DNA of 9,450 bases from Scatomorpha sp036653715. Its GTDB lineage: Bacteria; Bacillota; Clostridia; Oscillospirales; Oscillospiraceae. The DNA lies in contig JAVVTL010000059.1 in assembly GCA_036653715.1 (NCBI GenBank), positions 1 through 9,450 on the forward strand, written 5' to 3'. This document shows, in pieces, positions 1 through 6,500 of the stretch (its first letter is position 1; each line of letters starts with the position of its first letter). The position numbers and the translations under genes are program-made. The notes under the pieces are model-generated. The model saw only the letters and a list, made by a program, of their open reading frames with translations, had not been told where the DNA came from and did no database searches.

Positions 1-7
1 GCGTTAT

Positions 8-247
8 TTAGTCGGTTACATACGGGAGCAGGGCGATCTGGCGGGAGCGCTTGATGGCTTCTGTCAGCTCGCGCTGGTGCATGGCGCAGGTGCCTGTTGT
101 GCGACGAGGAAGGATCTTGCTGCGCTCCGAGATGAACTTGCGGAGCTTGCCTGTATCCTTATAATCTATGAACGTGCCTCTATCAACGCAGAACTGGCAA
201 ACCTTTTTGCGCTTGCGATTCCTGGGGTTATTTTTATCGAAAGCCAA
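8..247 (-). CDS. rpsR: 30S ribosomal protein bS18, zinc-binding (C+) form
   Basis: This is the 79-residue small-subunit protein S18, which pairs with S6 on the 16S rRNA central domain in the platform of the 30S subunit. The body carries the family signatures around YKDTGKLRKFISERSKILPR and the C-terminal RQIALLPYV. Cys17 and Cys20 (CxxC) plus Cys54 and His57 (CxxH) form a complete putative zinc site, so this is the zinc-binding paralogue type rather than the Cys-less form. The start codon is TTG, chosen because a strong AGGAGG lies 7 bases upstream and the N-terminus MAFDKNNPRN has the usual basic lead. It is the last gene of rpsF-ssb-rpsR and starts 22 bases after the ssb stop. Only 7 bases remain beyond its stop, so its terminator is not visible. 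Identity is very secure. Confidence 0.98.
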   Translation of the reverse strand: MAFDKNNPRNRKRKKVCQFCVDRGTFIDYKDTGKLRKFISERSKILPRRTTGTCAMHQRELTEAIKRSRQIALLPYVTD

Positions 248-253
248 GGTTAT

Positions 254-261
254 ACCTCCTT
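254..261 (-). promoter_or_regulatory. Ribosome binding site of rpsR, fixing a TTG start
   Basis: On the minus strand the sequence reads AAGGAGGT, followed after about 6-7 bases by TTG. No ATG or GTG in frame gives a better-placed start, so this near-perfect Shine-Dalgarno site supports initiation of rpsR at TTG. Confidence 0.85.
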
Positions 262-269
262 ACAATTTC

Positions 270-731
270 TTAAAATGGCAGCTCGCCGTCGCCGTCGTCC
301 AGCTCCGAGAAGCCGGAGGAGGATGGAGCCGACGCCTGGCGCGGTCTCTCGACATAGCTGTCGCGGGGGTCGTTGCGAGGGTCGCTGCGGGATTCGCCGC
401 CCTCGCGGCGCTTGGTCTCGCCGAAATAGACGTTATCGGCAACAATCTCGGCGCTTATGCGCTTGTTGTTTTCCTTGTCGGTCCATTCCCGCATTTGAAG
501 GCGGCCGGAAACCACTGCCATGCTGCCTTTTGTGAAATACTTGGAGACGAACTCGCCGGTCTGCCGCCATGCGACGACGTCGATGAAATCGGTCTGTTTT
601 TCTCCGCCGTCCTTCGGCTGAAAATCGCGGTCTACCGCGAGCCGAAAGGATGCCACGGGGGTCTGCGACTGAGTGTAGCGCAGATCCGGGTCACGGGTCA
701 GGCGACCCATGATTACGATGTGATTCAGCAT
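270..731 (-). CDS. ssb: Single-stranded DNA-binding protein
   Basis: This 153-residue protein coats single-stranded DNA during replication, repair and recombination and recruits partner proteins through its tail. Residues 1 to about 107 form the OB fold: MLNHIVIMGRLTRDPDLRYT at the start, then FIDVVAWRQTGE with Trp55, then the GRLQMREW strand. Residues 109-142 are a hydrophilic, Arg/Asp/Ser-rich linker, and the protein ends in an acidic tip, DDGDGELPF, the usual protein-docking peptide. Length is typical for Firmicute SSB. The ATG lies 12 bases after the rpsF stop with a GGGGG stretch as a modest ribosome binding site. Its place between rpsF and rpsR is the conserved Firmicute order, which ties SSB expression to ribosomal protein synthesis. 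Confidence 0.98.
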   Translation of the reverse strand: MLNHIVIMGRLTRDPDLRYTQSQTPVASFRLAVDRDFQPKDGGEKQTDFIDVVAWRQTGEFVSKYFTKGSMAVVSGRLQMREWTDKENNKRISAEIVADNVYFGETKRREGGESRSDPRNDPRDSYVERPRQASAPSSSGFSELDDGDGELPF

Positions 732-743
732 ATTATATCCCCC

Positions 744-1040
744 TTACTCTGCGCGGAGGGTGATGATGCTGCGGACAACGCTGTCTGTGATGCCGAGGAT
801 ACGGTCGAGCTCCGCCGGGAAATCGGGAGAGCTTGTGAACTTGACGAGGACATAATAACCCTCGGCGAGATGATTGATCTCATAGGCCAGCCTGCGCTTG
901 CCAATAAGCTCCATCTCATCAAGTGTGCCGTTCTGCTCGACAAGCTGCTTGAACTTTTCGACTACATCGGCTATTTCCTCTTCGGAGTGGTTGGGGTTTA
1001 CGATGTACATTACTTCGTACTTTTCACTTATCTTTGCCAT
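744..1040 (-). CDS. rpsF: 30S ribosomal protein bS6
   Basis: This 98-residue small-subunit protein binds S18 and the central domain of 16S rRNA. Family features include the first strand KYEVMYIVNPN, the helix starting SEEEIADVVEKF, the strand GKRRLAYEINHLAEGYYVLVKF, and the closing helix and strand ELDRILGITDSVVRSIITL. The frame is open 15 codons further upstream to an ATG at 1085, but I chose the internal ATG at 1040. It has an AGGAGGTG ribosome binding site at ideal distance and gives the standard N-terminus, and the upstream ATG falls inside the leader hairpin region. It is the first gene of rpsF-ssb-rpsR, driven by the promoter at 1120-1147. Confidence 0.97.
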   Translation of the reverse strand: MAKISEKYEVMYIVNPNHSEEEIADVVEKFKQLVEQNGTLDEMELIGKRRLAYEINHLAEGYYVLVKFTSSPDFPAELDRILGITDSVVRSIITLRAE

Positions 1041-1045
1041 TTGTG

Positions 1046-1053
1046 CACCTCCT
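1046..1053 (-). promoter_or_regulatory. Ribosome binding site of rpsF, fixing its start
   Basis: The minus strand reads AGGAGGTG, then CACAA, then ATG. This strong site selects the ATG at 1040 over the in-frame ATG at 1085, which has no comparable site. Confidence 0.9.
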
Positions 1054-1065
1054 TCTGGTCTGATG

Positions 1066-1083
1066 GCCCCCGAAATCGGGAGC
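1066..1083 (-). promoter_or_regulatory. Second hairpin of the rpsF leader
   Basis: In the minus-strand RNA, GCUCCCGA pairs with UCGGGGGC (one G-U pair), leaving a very small loop. In practice this is a 7-bp stem with an AUUU loop. It ends 12 bases before the rpsF ribosome binding site. It is G+C-rich and not followed by a U run, so it is not a terminator. It may be part of a structured leader, possibly one recognised by S6:S18, though I could not match the published motif with confidence. Confidence 0.5.
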
Positions 1084-1090
1084 AAGGATT

Positions 1091-1116
1091 TGAGCCTGTC
1101 CCCAAGGACAGGCTCA
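1091..1116 (-). promoter_or_regulatory. 5'-terminal hairpin of the rpsF-ssb-rpsR transcript
   Basis: An 11-bp perfect stem is formed by TGAGCCTGTCC and GGACAGGCTCA around a 4-base loop. The predicted transcription start of the rpsF promoter is near 1113-1114, so the mRNA would begin inside or right at the base of this stem. On the minus strand it is followed by AAATCC, not a U tract, which argues against a terminator for iscU. On the plus strand it is followed by TTTATTATA, but no plus-strand gene lies upstream. A leader role, such as 5'-end protection or regulation, is the better reading. Confidence 0.65.
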
Positions 1117-1119
1117 TTT

Positions 1120-1147
1120 ATTATACATTCAATTCCCGATAAGTCAA
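1120..1147 (-). promoter_or_regulatory. Sigma-A-type promoter of rpsF-ssb-rpsR
   Basis: On the minus strand a TTGACT -35 box (1142-1147) is followed by a 16-base spacer and a perfect TATAAT -10 box (1120-1125). Transcription should start around 1113-1114, giving a leader of about 73 bases. This is the best promoter match in the window and fits a highly expressed ribosomal protein operon. It begins 26 bases after the iscU stop. Confidence 0.9.
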
Positions 1148-1173
1148 CAAAAAGTTAGAGAATTCAAGGATTT

Positions 1174-1623
1174 TTATGCGTTTGCCGGATTGGCGTCGTG
1201 CATGTGGCAGGCGGTGCAGTCGTGGTCGCAAAATTCCTCGGACTTATAGGAGATGCCGTTTTTGTCGTAATAGTCCTTGACGGCGGCACGGACGGCTTCC
1301 TCTGCAAGGACGGAGCAATGGAGCTTTTGGGGGGGCAAACCGTCCAGAGCCTCTGTCACCGCCTTGTTGGAGAGGGTGAGCGCTTCCTCGATGGTCTTGC
1401 CCTTTATCATCTCCGTCGCCATGGAGCTGGACGCCACGGCGCTGGTGCAGCCGTAGGTTTTGAACTTCACGTCGGTGATGATATTGTCCTCGACCTTGAT
1501 GTACATGCGCATGATATCGCCGCAGACGGGATTGCCGACCTCGCCCACGCCGGACGCGTCTTCTATAGTCCCGACATTGCGGGGGTTTTCAAAGTGGTCC
1601 ATGACCTTTTCGCTGTATAGCAT
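1174..1623 (-). CDS. iscU: IscU/NifU-like iron-sulfur cluster scaffold
   Basis: This 149-residue scaffold assembles Fe-S clusters from iron and the sulfur delivered by the cysteine desulfurase encoded just upstream. The three conserved cluster cysteines are present: Cys34 in NPVCGD with Asp36 two residues later, Cys59 in YGCTSAVASSS, and Cys103 in KLHCSV preceded by His102. The N-terminus MLYSEKVMDHFENPRNVG is typical. The IscU core ends near residue 127, and a tail follows that is rich in Cys and His: FCDHDCTACHMHD at 131-143. The ATG is 26 bases after the nifS stop and has an AAAGGAGA site. It is the last gene of iscR-nifS-iscU. I see no clear terminator between it and the rpsF promoter, so some read-through into rpsF is possible. 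Confidence 0.97.
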   Translation of the reverse strand: MLYSEKVMDHFENPRNVGTIEDASGVGEVGNPVCGDIMRMYIKVEDNIITDVKFKTYGCTSAVASSSMATEMIKGKTIEEALTLSNKAVTEALDGLPPQKLHCSVLAEEAVRAAVKDYYDKNGISYKSEEFCDHDCTACHMHDANPANA

Positions 1624-1649
1624 GTTAATTGTCTCCTTTCAGACGCCTG

Positions 1650-2858
1650 TTATATGAGGTGAGGGCGTTCGCCCTTTTCGATTTCTTCCCAGAACGGGGA
1701 CATCTCGCGCAGTCTGTCGACGACCTTGGGCACGCACTCAAGGATGTGGTCGATTTCCGCCTCGGTGTTGTATTCGCAGATGGAGAGGCGCAGGGAGCCG
1801 TGCGCGACCTCCGCCGGCATACCGAGGGAGAGCAGAACGTGGCTCGGCTCGAGCGAGCCGGAGGTGCAGGCGGAGCCGGAGGATGCGGCTATGCCCTTTT
1901 GGTCGAGATACATGAGCAGCGATTCGCCCTCAATGCCCTCAAAGCAGAAGTTCACGGTGCCGGGGACGCGTATGTTCCTGTCGCCGTTCAGCTTGGAGTG
2001 GGGGATTTTTGAGAGGCCCTCGATGAGCCTTTCGCGCATATGTGTGACGCGCACGGCGTCCTCCTCAAGGTTGGCGCAGGATTCCTTCATGGCGGCGGCC
2101 ATTGCGACTATGCCGGGGATATTTTCGGTGCCGGCGCGCTTGCCGCGCTCCTGTGCGCCGCCCTCGATGACGTTCACGAGGGGGAGCACGCCTTTTTTGA
2201 TGTAGAGTGCGCCGACGCCCTTGGGCGCGTGGAATTTGTGGCCCGAGAGGGAGAGCGCGTCGATGTTCATGGCCTGCACGTCGATGGGCGTATGTCCCAC
2301 GGCCTGCACGGCGTCGGTATGGAAGGGGATGCCGCGCTCGCGGCAGAGCGCGCCAATCTCGCTGATGGGCTGGAGCGTGCCGATTTCGTTGTTGGCAAAC
2401 ATGACGGTGACGAGCGCCGTGTCCGGCCTCAGCGCGGCGAGGACGTCCCCGACGGTGACGACGCCGTTTTCGTGCACGTCAAGCAGGGTGATTTCGAAGC
2501 CCTGTTTTCTGAGCTTTTCGAGGGTGTGCAGCTCGGCGTGGTGCTCGAATTTGGTGGAGATGAGGTGTTTTTTTCCTTTGAGGGCGCCATAGGCGGCGGC
2601 GGAGAGAATCACCTGATTGTCCGCCTCGGAGCCGCCGGAGGTGAAGATTATCTCACGCATGGGGTCTGCGGCATTGAGCAGGGCGCCGACTGTCATGCGC
2701 GCCTCGGCGAGCACCTCTGCCGCCTCCTGTCCGAAGGAATGGAGGCTCGACGGGTTGCCGTAAAGCTCACAGAGACAGGGAAGCATTGCCTCCCTCGCGG
2801 TCTTGCTTACCTGAGTGGTCGCGGCGTTATCCGCGTATACCTTCATATAATCAGCCAT
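1650..2858 (-). CDS. nifS: Cysteine desulfurase (NifS/IscS class), sulfur donor
   Basis: This PLP enzyme of 402 residues converts cysteine to alanine and passes the persulfide sulfur to the IscU scaffold. Using the start chosen here, the motifs run YADNAATT near residue 8, FTSGGSEADN near 72, EHHAELHT near 105, HTDAVQAVGH near 180, the PLP lysine Lys208 in SGHKFHAPKG, the RAGTEN segment near 241, and the catalytic Cys331 in SSGSACTSGSLEPSH. All key residues look intact. Three in-frame ATGs are close together. I prefer 2858 because AGAGG lies 9 bases upstream, whereas the ATG at 2867 abuts AGAGG with no spacing and the one at 2846 has no site. The gene overlaps the end of iscR by 8 bases, which suggests translational coupling. 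iscS is an equally good name. Confidence 0.96.
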   Translation of the reverse strand: MADYMKVYADNAATTQVSKTAREAMLPCLCELYGNPSSLHSFGQEAAEVLAEARMTVGALLNAADPMREIIFTSGGSEADNQVILSAAAYGALKGKKHLISTKFEHHAELHTLEKLRKQGFEITLLDVHENGVVTVGDVLAALRPDTALVTVMFANNEIGTLQPISEIGALCRERGIPFHTDAVQAVGHTPIDVQAMNIDALSLSGHKFHAPKGVGALYIKKGVLPLVNVIEGGAQERGKRAGTENIPGIVAMAAAMKESCANLEEDAVRVTHMRERLIEGLSKIPHSKLNGDRNIRVPGTVNFCFEGIEGESLLMYLDQKGIAASSGSACTSGSLEPSHVLLSLGMPAEVAHGSLRLSICEYNTEAEIDHILECVPKVVDRLREMSPFWEEIEKGERPHLI

Positions 2859-3294
2859 TTTCGTCATCCTCTGTATTTGAATTATTTAGATTTCCGTCAA
2901 TGATGTCTCTTATGGTGACGCTGCCGAGGTAGCCGTCAATCATGGAGCAGAGCTTTTCCCACATGGGGAGGGTGAGGCAGTTATCGGAGCGCTCGCAGGT
3001 GTTATCCGCGCACTCGAGACACTGCACGGGCGAGAGCTTGCCCTCCGTCAGCATGACTATTTCGCCGACGGTGATTTTATCGGCGGGGCGGTTGAGGGTG
3101 TAGCCGCCGTCCTTGCCGCGCCGACTGCGGAGAACATGGCCCTTTATCAAAAGGGACACGATGCTTTCAAGGTATTTCGCGGAAATATTTTGCCGCTCGG
3201 AGATTTCCTTGATGGAGATGTTCCCCTCGCCCTCGTGCTGGGCGAGGTCAATCATGACCCTCAGGGCGTAGCGTCCCTTTGTGGAAATTATCAT
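2851..3294 (-). CDS. iscR: IscR-like Rrf2-family transcription regulator
   Basis: This 147-residue regulator probably senses Fe-S status and controls the iron-sulfur cassette it heads. The N-terminus MIISTKGRYALRVMIDLA is the Rrf2 signature. A winged helix follows: recognition helix around residues 37-50 (SAKYLESIVSLL) and wing at 57-69 (SRRGKDGGYTLNRP). The sensing loop has Cys92, Cys95, Cys100 and Cys106, giving CX2CX4CX5C followed by LTLPMW. Escherichia coli IscR instead has CX5CX5C followed by LTHALW, so Cys100 and Cys106 keep the X5 spacing while the first ligand could be either Cys92 or Cys95. The C-terminal tail is acidic and Asn-rich. The start has a GAGGTGA site 7 bases upstream. Being first in iscR-nifS-iscU supports the assignment; CymR-type cysteine regulators belong to the same family but usually lack this cysteine cluster. 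Confidence 0.93.
   Translation of the reverse strand: MIISTKGRYALRVMIDLAQHEGEGNISIKEISERQNISAKYLESIVSLLIKGHVLRSRRGKDGGYTLNRPADKITVGEIVMLTEGKLSPVQCLECADNTCERSDNCLTLPMWEKLCSMIDGYLGSVTIRDIIDGNLNNSNTEDDENG
2868..2872 (-). promoter_or_regulatory. Ribosome binding site of nifS inside iscR
   Basis: AGAGG on the minus strand sits 9 bases before the preferred nifS ATG (2858) and lies within the last codons of iscR. It is modest, and coupling to iscR translation could make up for that. Confidence 0.55.
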
Positions 3295-3323
3295 CGCCGC
3301 GTCACCTCTCTTTCGTTGTCCCT

Positions 3324-3347
3324 ATACTACCATAGGTTTAGTAGGAT
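3324..3347 (-). promoter_or_regulatory. Candidate IscR/Rrf2 operator over the iscR promoter
   Basis: A 24-bp imperfect palindrome, with half-sites ATCCTACTAAAC and CTATGGTAGTAT on the minus strand, matches its own complement at 8 of 12 positions per half. The outer ATnCTAC and GTAGTAT arms are best conserved. It fills the whole spacer and -10 box of the promoter, the position expected for a repressor site. Autoregulation by the adjacent Rrf2 protein is inferred from position and symmetry. Confidence 0.6.
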
Positions 3348-3352
3348 TTCAA
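3324..3352 (-). promoter_or_regulatory. Promoter of the iscR-nifS-iscU operon
   Basis: On the minus strand TTGAAA (3347-3352) and TAGTAT (3324-3329) are separated by exactly 17 bases. The predicted transcription start is near 3317, giving a short leader of about 22 bases to the iscR ATG. It is the best promoter match upstream of iscR. Confidence 0.75.
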
Positions 3353-3387
3353 TATGCTTTATTAATATTTCCGAAAAATTCTCATCC

Positions 3388-3408
3388 GCGGTTTAGCCTG
3401 TCAAAAAA
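3388..3408 (+). repeat. Dispersed 21-bp unit, copy A
   Basis: GCGGTTTAGCCTGTCAAAAAA here differs at one base from the unit at 3495-3515, whose complement also appears at 3521-3541. This copy is solitary, with no inverted partner next to it. It lies upstream of the iscR promoter, outside any gene. Strand is given for the orientation as written only. Confidence 0.75.
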
Positions 3409-3445
3409 TGTGCTGTTCACCCAATTAAACACGGGGGAAAAGTTT

Positions 3446-3472
3446 GAAAATGGGGGCGAAAGCCCCCTTTTC
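3446..3472. terminator. Symmetric hairpin, possible bidirectional terminator
   Basis: GGGGGC and GCCCCC pair around a GAAA tetraloop (plus strand), and the stem extends through flanking GAAAA and TTTTC with one bulged base. The plus strand continues TTTTCATTT and the minus strand ATTTTCAAACTTTT, so either direction could terminate. With only minus-strand genes on both sides, its likely job is to stop residual porA transcription before iscR. Confidence 0.55.
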
Positions 3473-3483
3473 ATTTAAATTCC

Positions 3484-3563
3484 CCGCCGCAGCGGCGGTT
3501 TAGTCTGTCAAAAAACACGTTTTTTTGACAGACTAAACCGCCCCGGGATAAATCCCGGGGCGG
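3484..3563. repeat. Chain of three overlapping palindromes after porA
   Basis: Three perfect inverted repeats share arms. The first (3484-3498) is CCGCCGC-A-GCGGCGG. The second has 22-bp arms at 3494-3515 and 3521-3542 around a 5-base centre and contains the GCGGTTTAGTCTGTC unit in both orientations. The third (3538-3563) is the GC-rich hairpin described separately. The GGCGG at 3494-3498 and the CCGCC at 3538-3542 can each pair in two ways, so the structures compete. The layout resembles a repetitive intergenic palindromic element; whether it recurs in the genome cannot be seen here. Confidence 0.8.
3538..3563 (-). terminator. Probable terminator hairpin of porA
   Basis: The first structure to emerge after the porA stop (13 bases away) is a perfect 12-bp stem, CCGCCCCGGGAT with ATCCCGGGGCGG, around a 2-base centre. 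It is followed on the minus strand by TTTAGTCTGTC. The stem is very strong but the U tract is short and interrupted, so efficient intrinsic termination is likely but not certain. The next palindromes downstream may back it up. Confidence 0.55.
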
Positions 3564-3575
3564 CTGGCGATTGGT

Positions 3576-6500
3576 TTATTTTTCCTCGTACATTTTTTTG
3601 AGCTTGAGGAGGTGCTCGTAGCGCTCCTTGGCGTTTTGCTCGGAGGCCTCGAACAGGCCGTTGGCTCTGTCGGGGAACTCGCGGGTCAGGCGGGAATAGC
3701 GCGCCTCGTTCATGAGGAACTCGCGGTAGCCGCCGGCCGGCTCCTTGCTGTCGAGCGTGAAGGGGACGCTCGCCGTCGGGTTGAAGCGGAACAGGTTCCA
3801 GTAGCCGCAATCCACGGCAAGCTTCATCTCGGACTGGCAGTTTTGCATTCCGCCCTTTATGCTGTGCATCTCGCAGGGGGAGTAGGCGATGATGAGGGAC
3901 GGGCCCTTATAGGCTTCCGCCTCGGCGATTGCCTTGAGGGTTTGGGCGGAATTTGCGCCCATGGCGATTTGCGCGACATAGACGTAGCCGTAGGTCATGG
4001 CAAGCTCGGCAAGAGCCTTGCTCTTTGTCTCCTTGCCGGCGGCGGCAAACTGTGCCACCTGACCGATGTTGCTGGCCTTGGAGGCCTGCCCGCCGGTGTT
4101 GGAATAGACCTGCGTGTCGAAAACAAAGACGTTTACGTCCTCGCGTGAGGCAAGGACATGGTCGAGACCGCCGTAGCCGATGTCGTAGGCCCAGCCGTCG
4201 CCGCCGAAAATCCAAACGGATTTTTTGTTGATATAGTCCTTCTTGGCCAGCAGCTCACGGGCGAGCTTGCAGGCTTCGCAGTTGCAGACCTTGCCGGCCT
4301 TGAGCCACTCGGCTTCATAGGGGGTGCCGCTGAGGTCAACGTCAAGTCCGTCCTCGAGGGCGGCGATGAGGGCAAGGGCATCCGCCTGATTGGCGTCGCC
4401 GTCGTTGTAGGTGTCGAGCCACTTTGCGCCGGCGGCCTTGAGCGCCTCGTCGCAGAAGGGGACGGCGATAAGCTCGCTGACCTTTGCGGCAAGGTCGTCG
4501 CGCAGCTTCTTTTGACCGAGGTAGAGGCCGAGGCCGTGCTCTGCGTTGTCCTCAAAGAGGGAGTTGACCCACGCGGGGCCTTTGCCCGATTTGTTGACGG
4601 TATAGGGGCTGGTGGCGGCGGGGCCGCCCCAAATGGACGAGCAGCCGGTGGCGTTGGAGATAATCATGTGGTCGCCGTAAAGCTGGGTCACGAGGCGGGC
4701 ATACGCCGTCTCCGCGCAGCCGGCGCAGGAGCCGGAGAACTCGAGCAGGGGCTGTCTGTACTGGCTGCCCTTGACGGTGAGATCCTGAAGCTCGGACTTC
4801 GGGGCGACTTTATCGACCATGTAGCCGAAGACCTTCTGCTGAGCCTCTTGGCTCTCGAGCGGCTTCAGGGTGAGGGACTTGGTGGGGCAGGCAGAGATGC
4901 AGACGCCGCAGCCCATGCAGTCGAGCGGGGAGACTGCGAGCGAATAGGAGTAGACGCCCTTGCCCTTGCCGACCTTGACAGGCGCGGACTTGGTGTCCTG
5001 CGGGGCGGCGGCAAGCTCTTCCGCCGTGAGGGCGAAGGGGCGGATGGTGGCGTGGGGGCAGACATAGGCGCACTGGTTGCACTGGACGCAGGTCGTCTCG
5101 TTCCACTCGGGCACGGTGACCGCGACGCCGCGCTTCTCGTAGGCGGCGGCACCAAGCTCAAAGGTGCCGTCCGCGTGGGGCAGGAAGGCGGAGACGGGCA
5201 GGCTGTCGCCGTCCATGCGGGCAACCGGCTCGAGGATGTTTTTGACCATTTTGACGGTGGCGGAGCGGCCGGCGAGGGCCTTGCCGTCGTCCTCGTCCTT
5301 GGCTGTCGCCCAATATTCGGGGACGGCGACGAGGGTATAGGCGGAGGCGCCGAGGTCTATTGCCTTATGGTTTGTATCGACCACGTCCTGACCTTTTTTG
5401 AGGTAGGAGTGGGTGGCGGCGTCCTTCATATATTTGAGTGCGGCTGCCTCGGGAATGACCTTCGCGAGGGAGAAGAACGCGGATTGGAGGATGGTGTTGG
5501 TGCGCTTGCCCATGCCGATGCTTTGGGCGAGGTCGATGGCGTTTATCATGACGAGCCTGATGTTGTTCTTGGCGATGAAGCGCTTTGTGGAAGCGTCCAT
5601 GCGCTGTTCAAGCTCCTCAAAGCTCCACTGGCTGTTCACGAGGAAGACGCCGCCCTTTTTGAGCTTCTGCGCCATTTTGTAGCCCTTCATGATATAGGAG
5701 GGGTTATGGCAGGCGACGAAGTTTGCCTGATTGATATAGTAGGGGCTCTTGATGGGCTTGTCGCCGAAGCGCAGGTGGGAGATGGTGACGCCGCCGGTCT
5801 TTTTGGAGTCGTACTGGAAGTACGCCTGAACGTATTTGTCGGTGTGGTCGCCGATGATTTTGATGGAGTTTTTGTTGGCGCCGACGGTTCCGTCCCCGCC
5901 GAGACCCCAAAACATGCAGGATACCGTGCCCTTGGGCGCGGTGTCGGGGGAGGCCGTCTCACGCAGGGAGAGCTTTGTCACGTCGTCCACTATGCCGAGG
6001 GTGAAGCGGGACTTCGGGTTTGCCTTGGCAAGCTCTTTGTAGACGGCAAAGACGGTGGCGGGCGGCGTGTCCTTGGAGCCGAGGCCGTAGCGGCCGCCGA
6101 TGACGCGGAGGTCGTTGCGCCCCGCGTTTGCGAGGGAGGTGACGACGTCCATATAGAGAGGCTCGCCGAGAGCGCCCGGCTCCTTGGTGCGGTCGAGCAC
6201 GGCGATGCTTTTGCAGGTTTCGGGGATTGCCGCTAACAGCTTGTCCGCGCGCCACGGGCGGTAGAGGCGAACCTTGATGAGTCCGACCTTCGCGCCGCGG
6301 GCGTTGAGGTAGTCGATGACTTCCTCGGTCACGTCGCAGATGGAGCCCATGGCTATGATGACGCGCTCGGCGTCCGGAGCACCGTAGTAGTTGAAGAGCT
6401 GATAGTCGGTGCCGAGCTTATTGTTGATTTTCTTCATGTAGCTCTCGACTATGGCGGGGAGCGCCTCGTAGTAGCTGTTTGAGGCCTCGCGGTTTTGGAA

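Noticed and set aside
1091..1116. The 11-bp hairpin as an intrinsic terminator of iscU
   Set aside because: On the iscU strand it is followed by AAATCC with no U run, and it lies downstream of the rpsF -10 box, so a leader hairpin fits better.
168..1142. A 324-codon open frame on the plus strand across ssb and rpsF
   Set aside because: It is antisense to two conserved genes and crosses their intergenic junction; no family signature is seen.
2040..2903. A 287-codon plus-strand frame opposite nifS
   Set aside because: Antisense shadow of the desulfurase gene, with composition typical of such shadows.
3136..3478. Two short plus-strand frames over the iscR start and its upstream region
   Set aside because: They run through the iscR promoter, operator and repeat DNA, have no clear ribosome binding site and show no family resemblance.
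4158..6236. A 692-codon open frame on the plus strand, opposite porA
   Set aside because: It lies entirely antisense to a clearly functional PFOR gene. Its Gly/Ala/Val-rich, low-complexity product is what GC-rich, C-ending codons on the other strand produce, and it has no recognisable domain.
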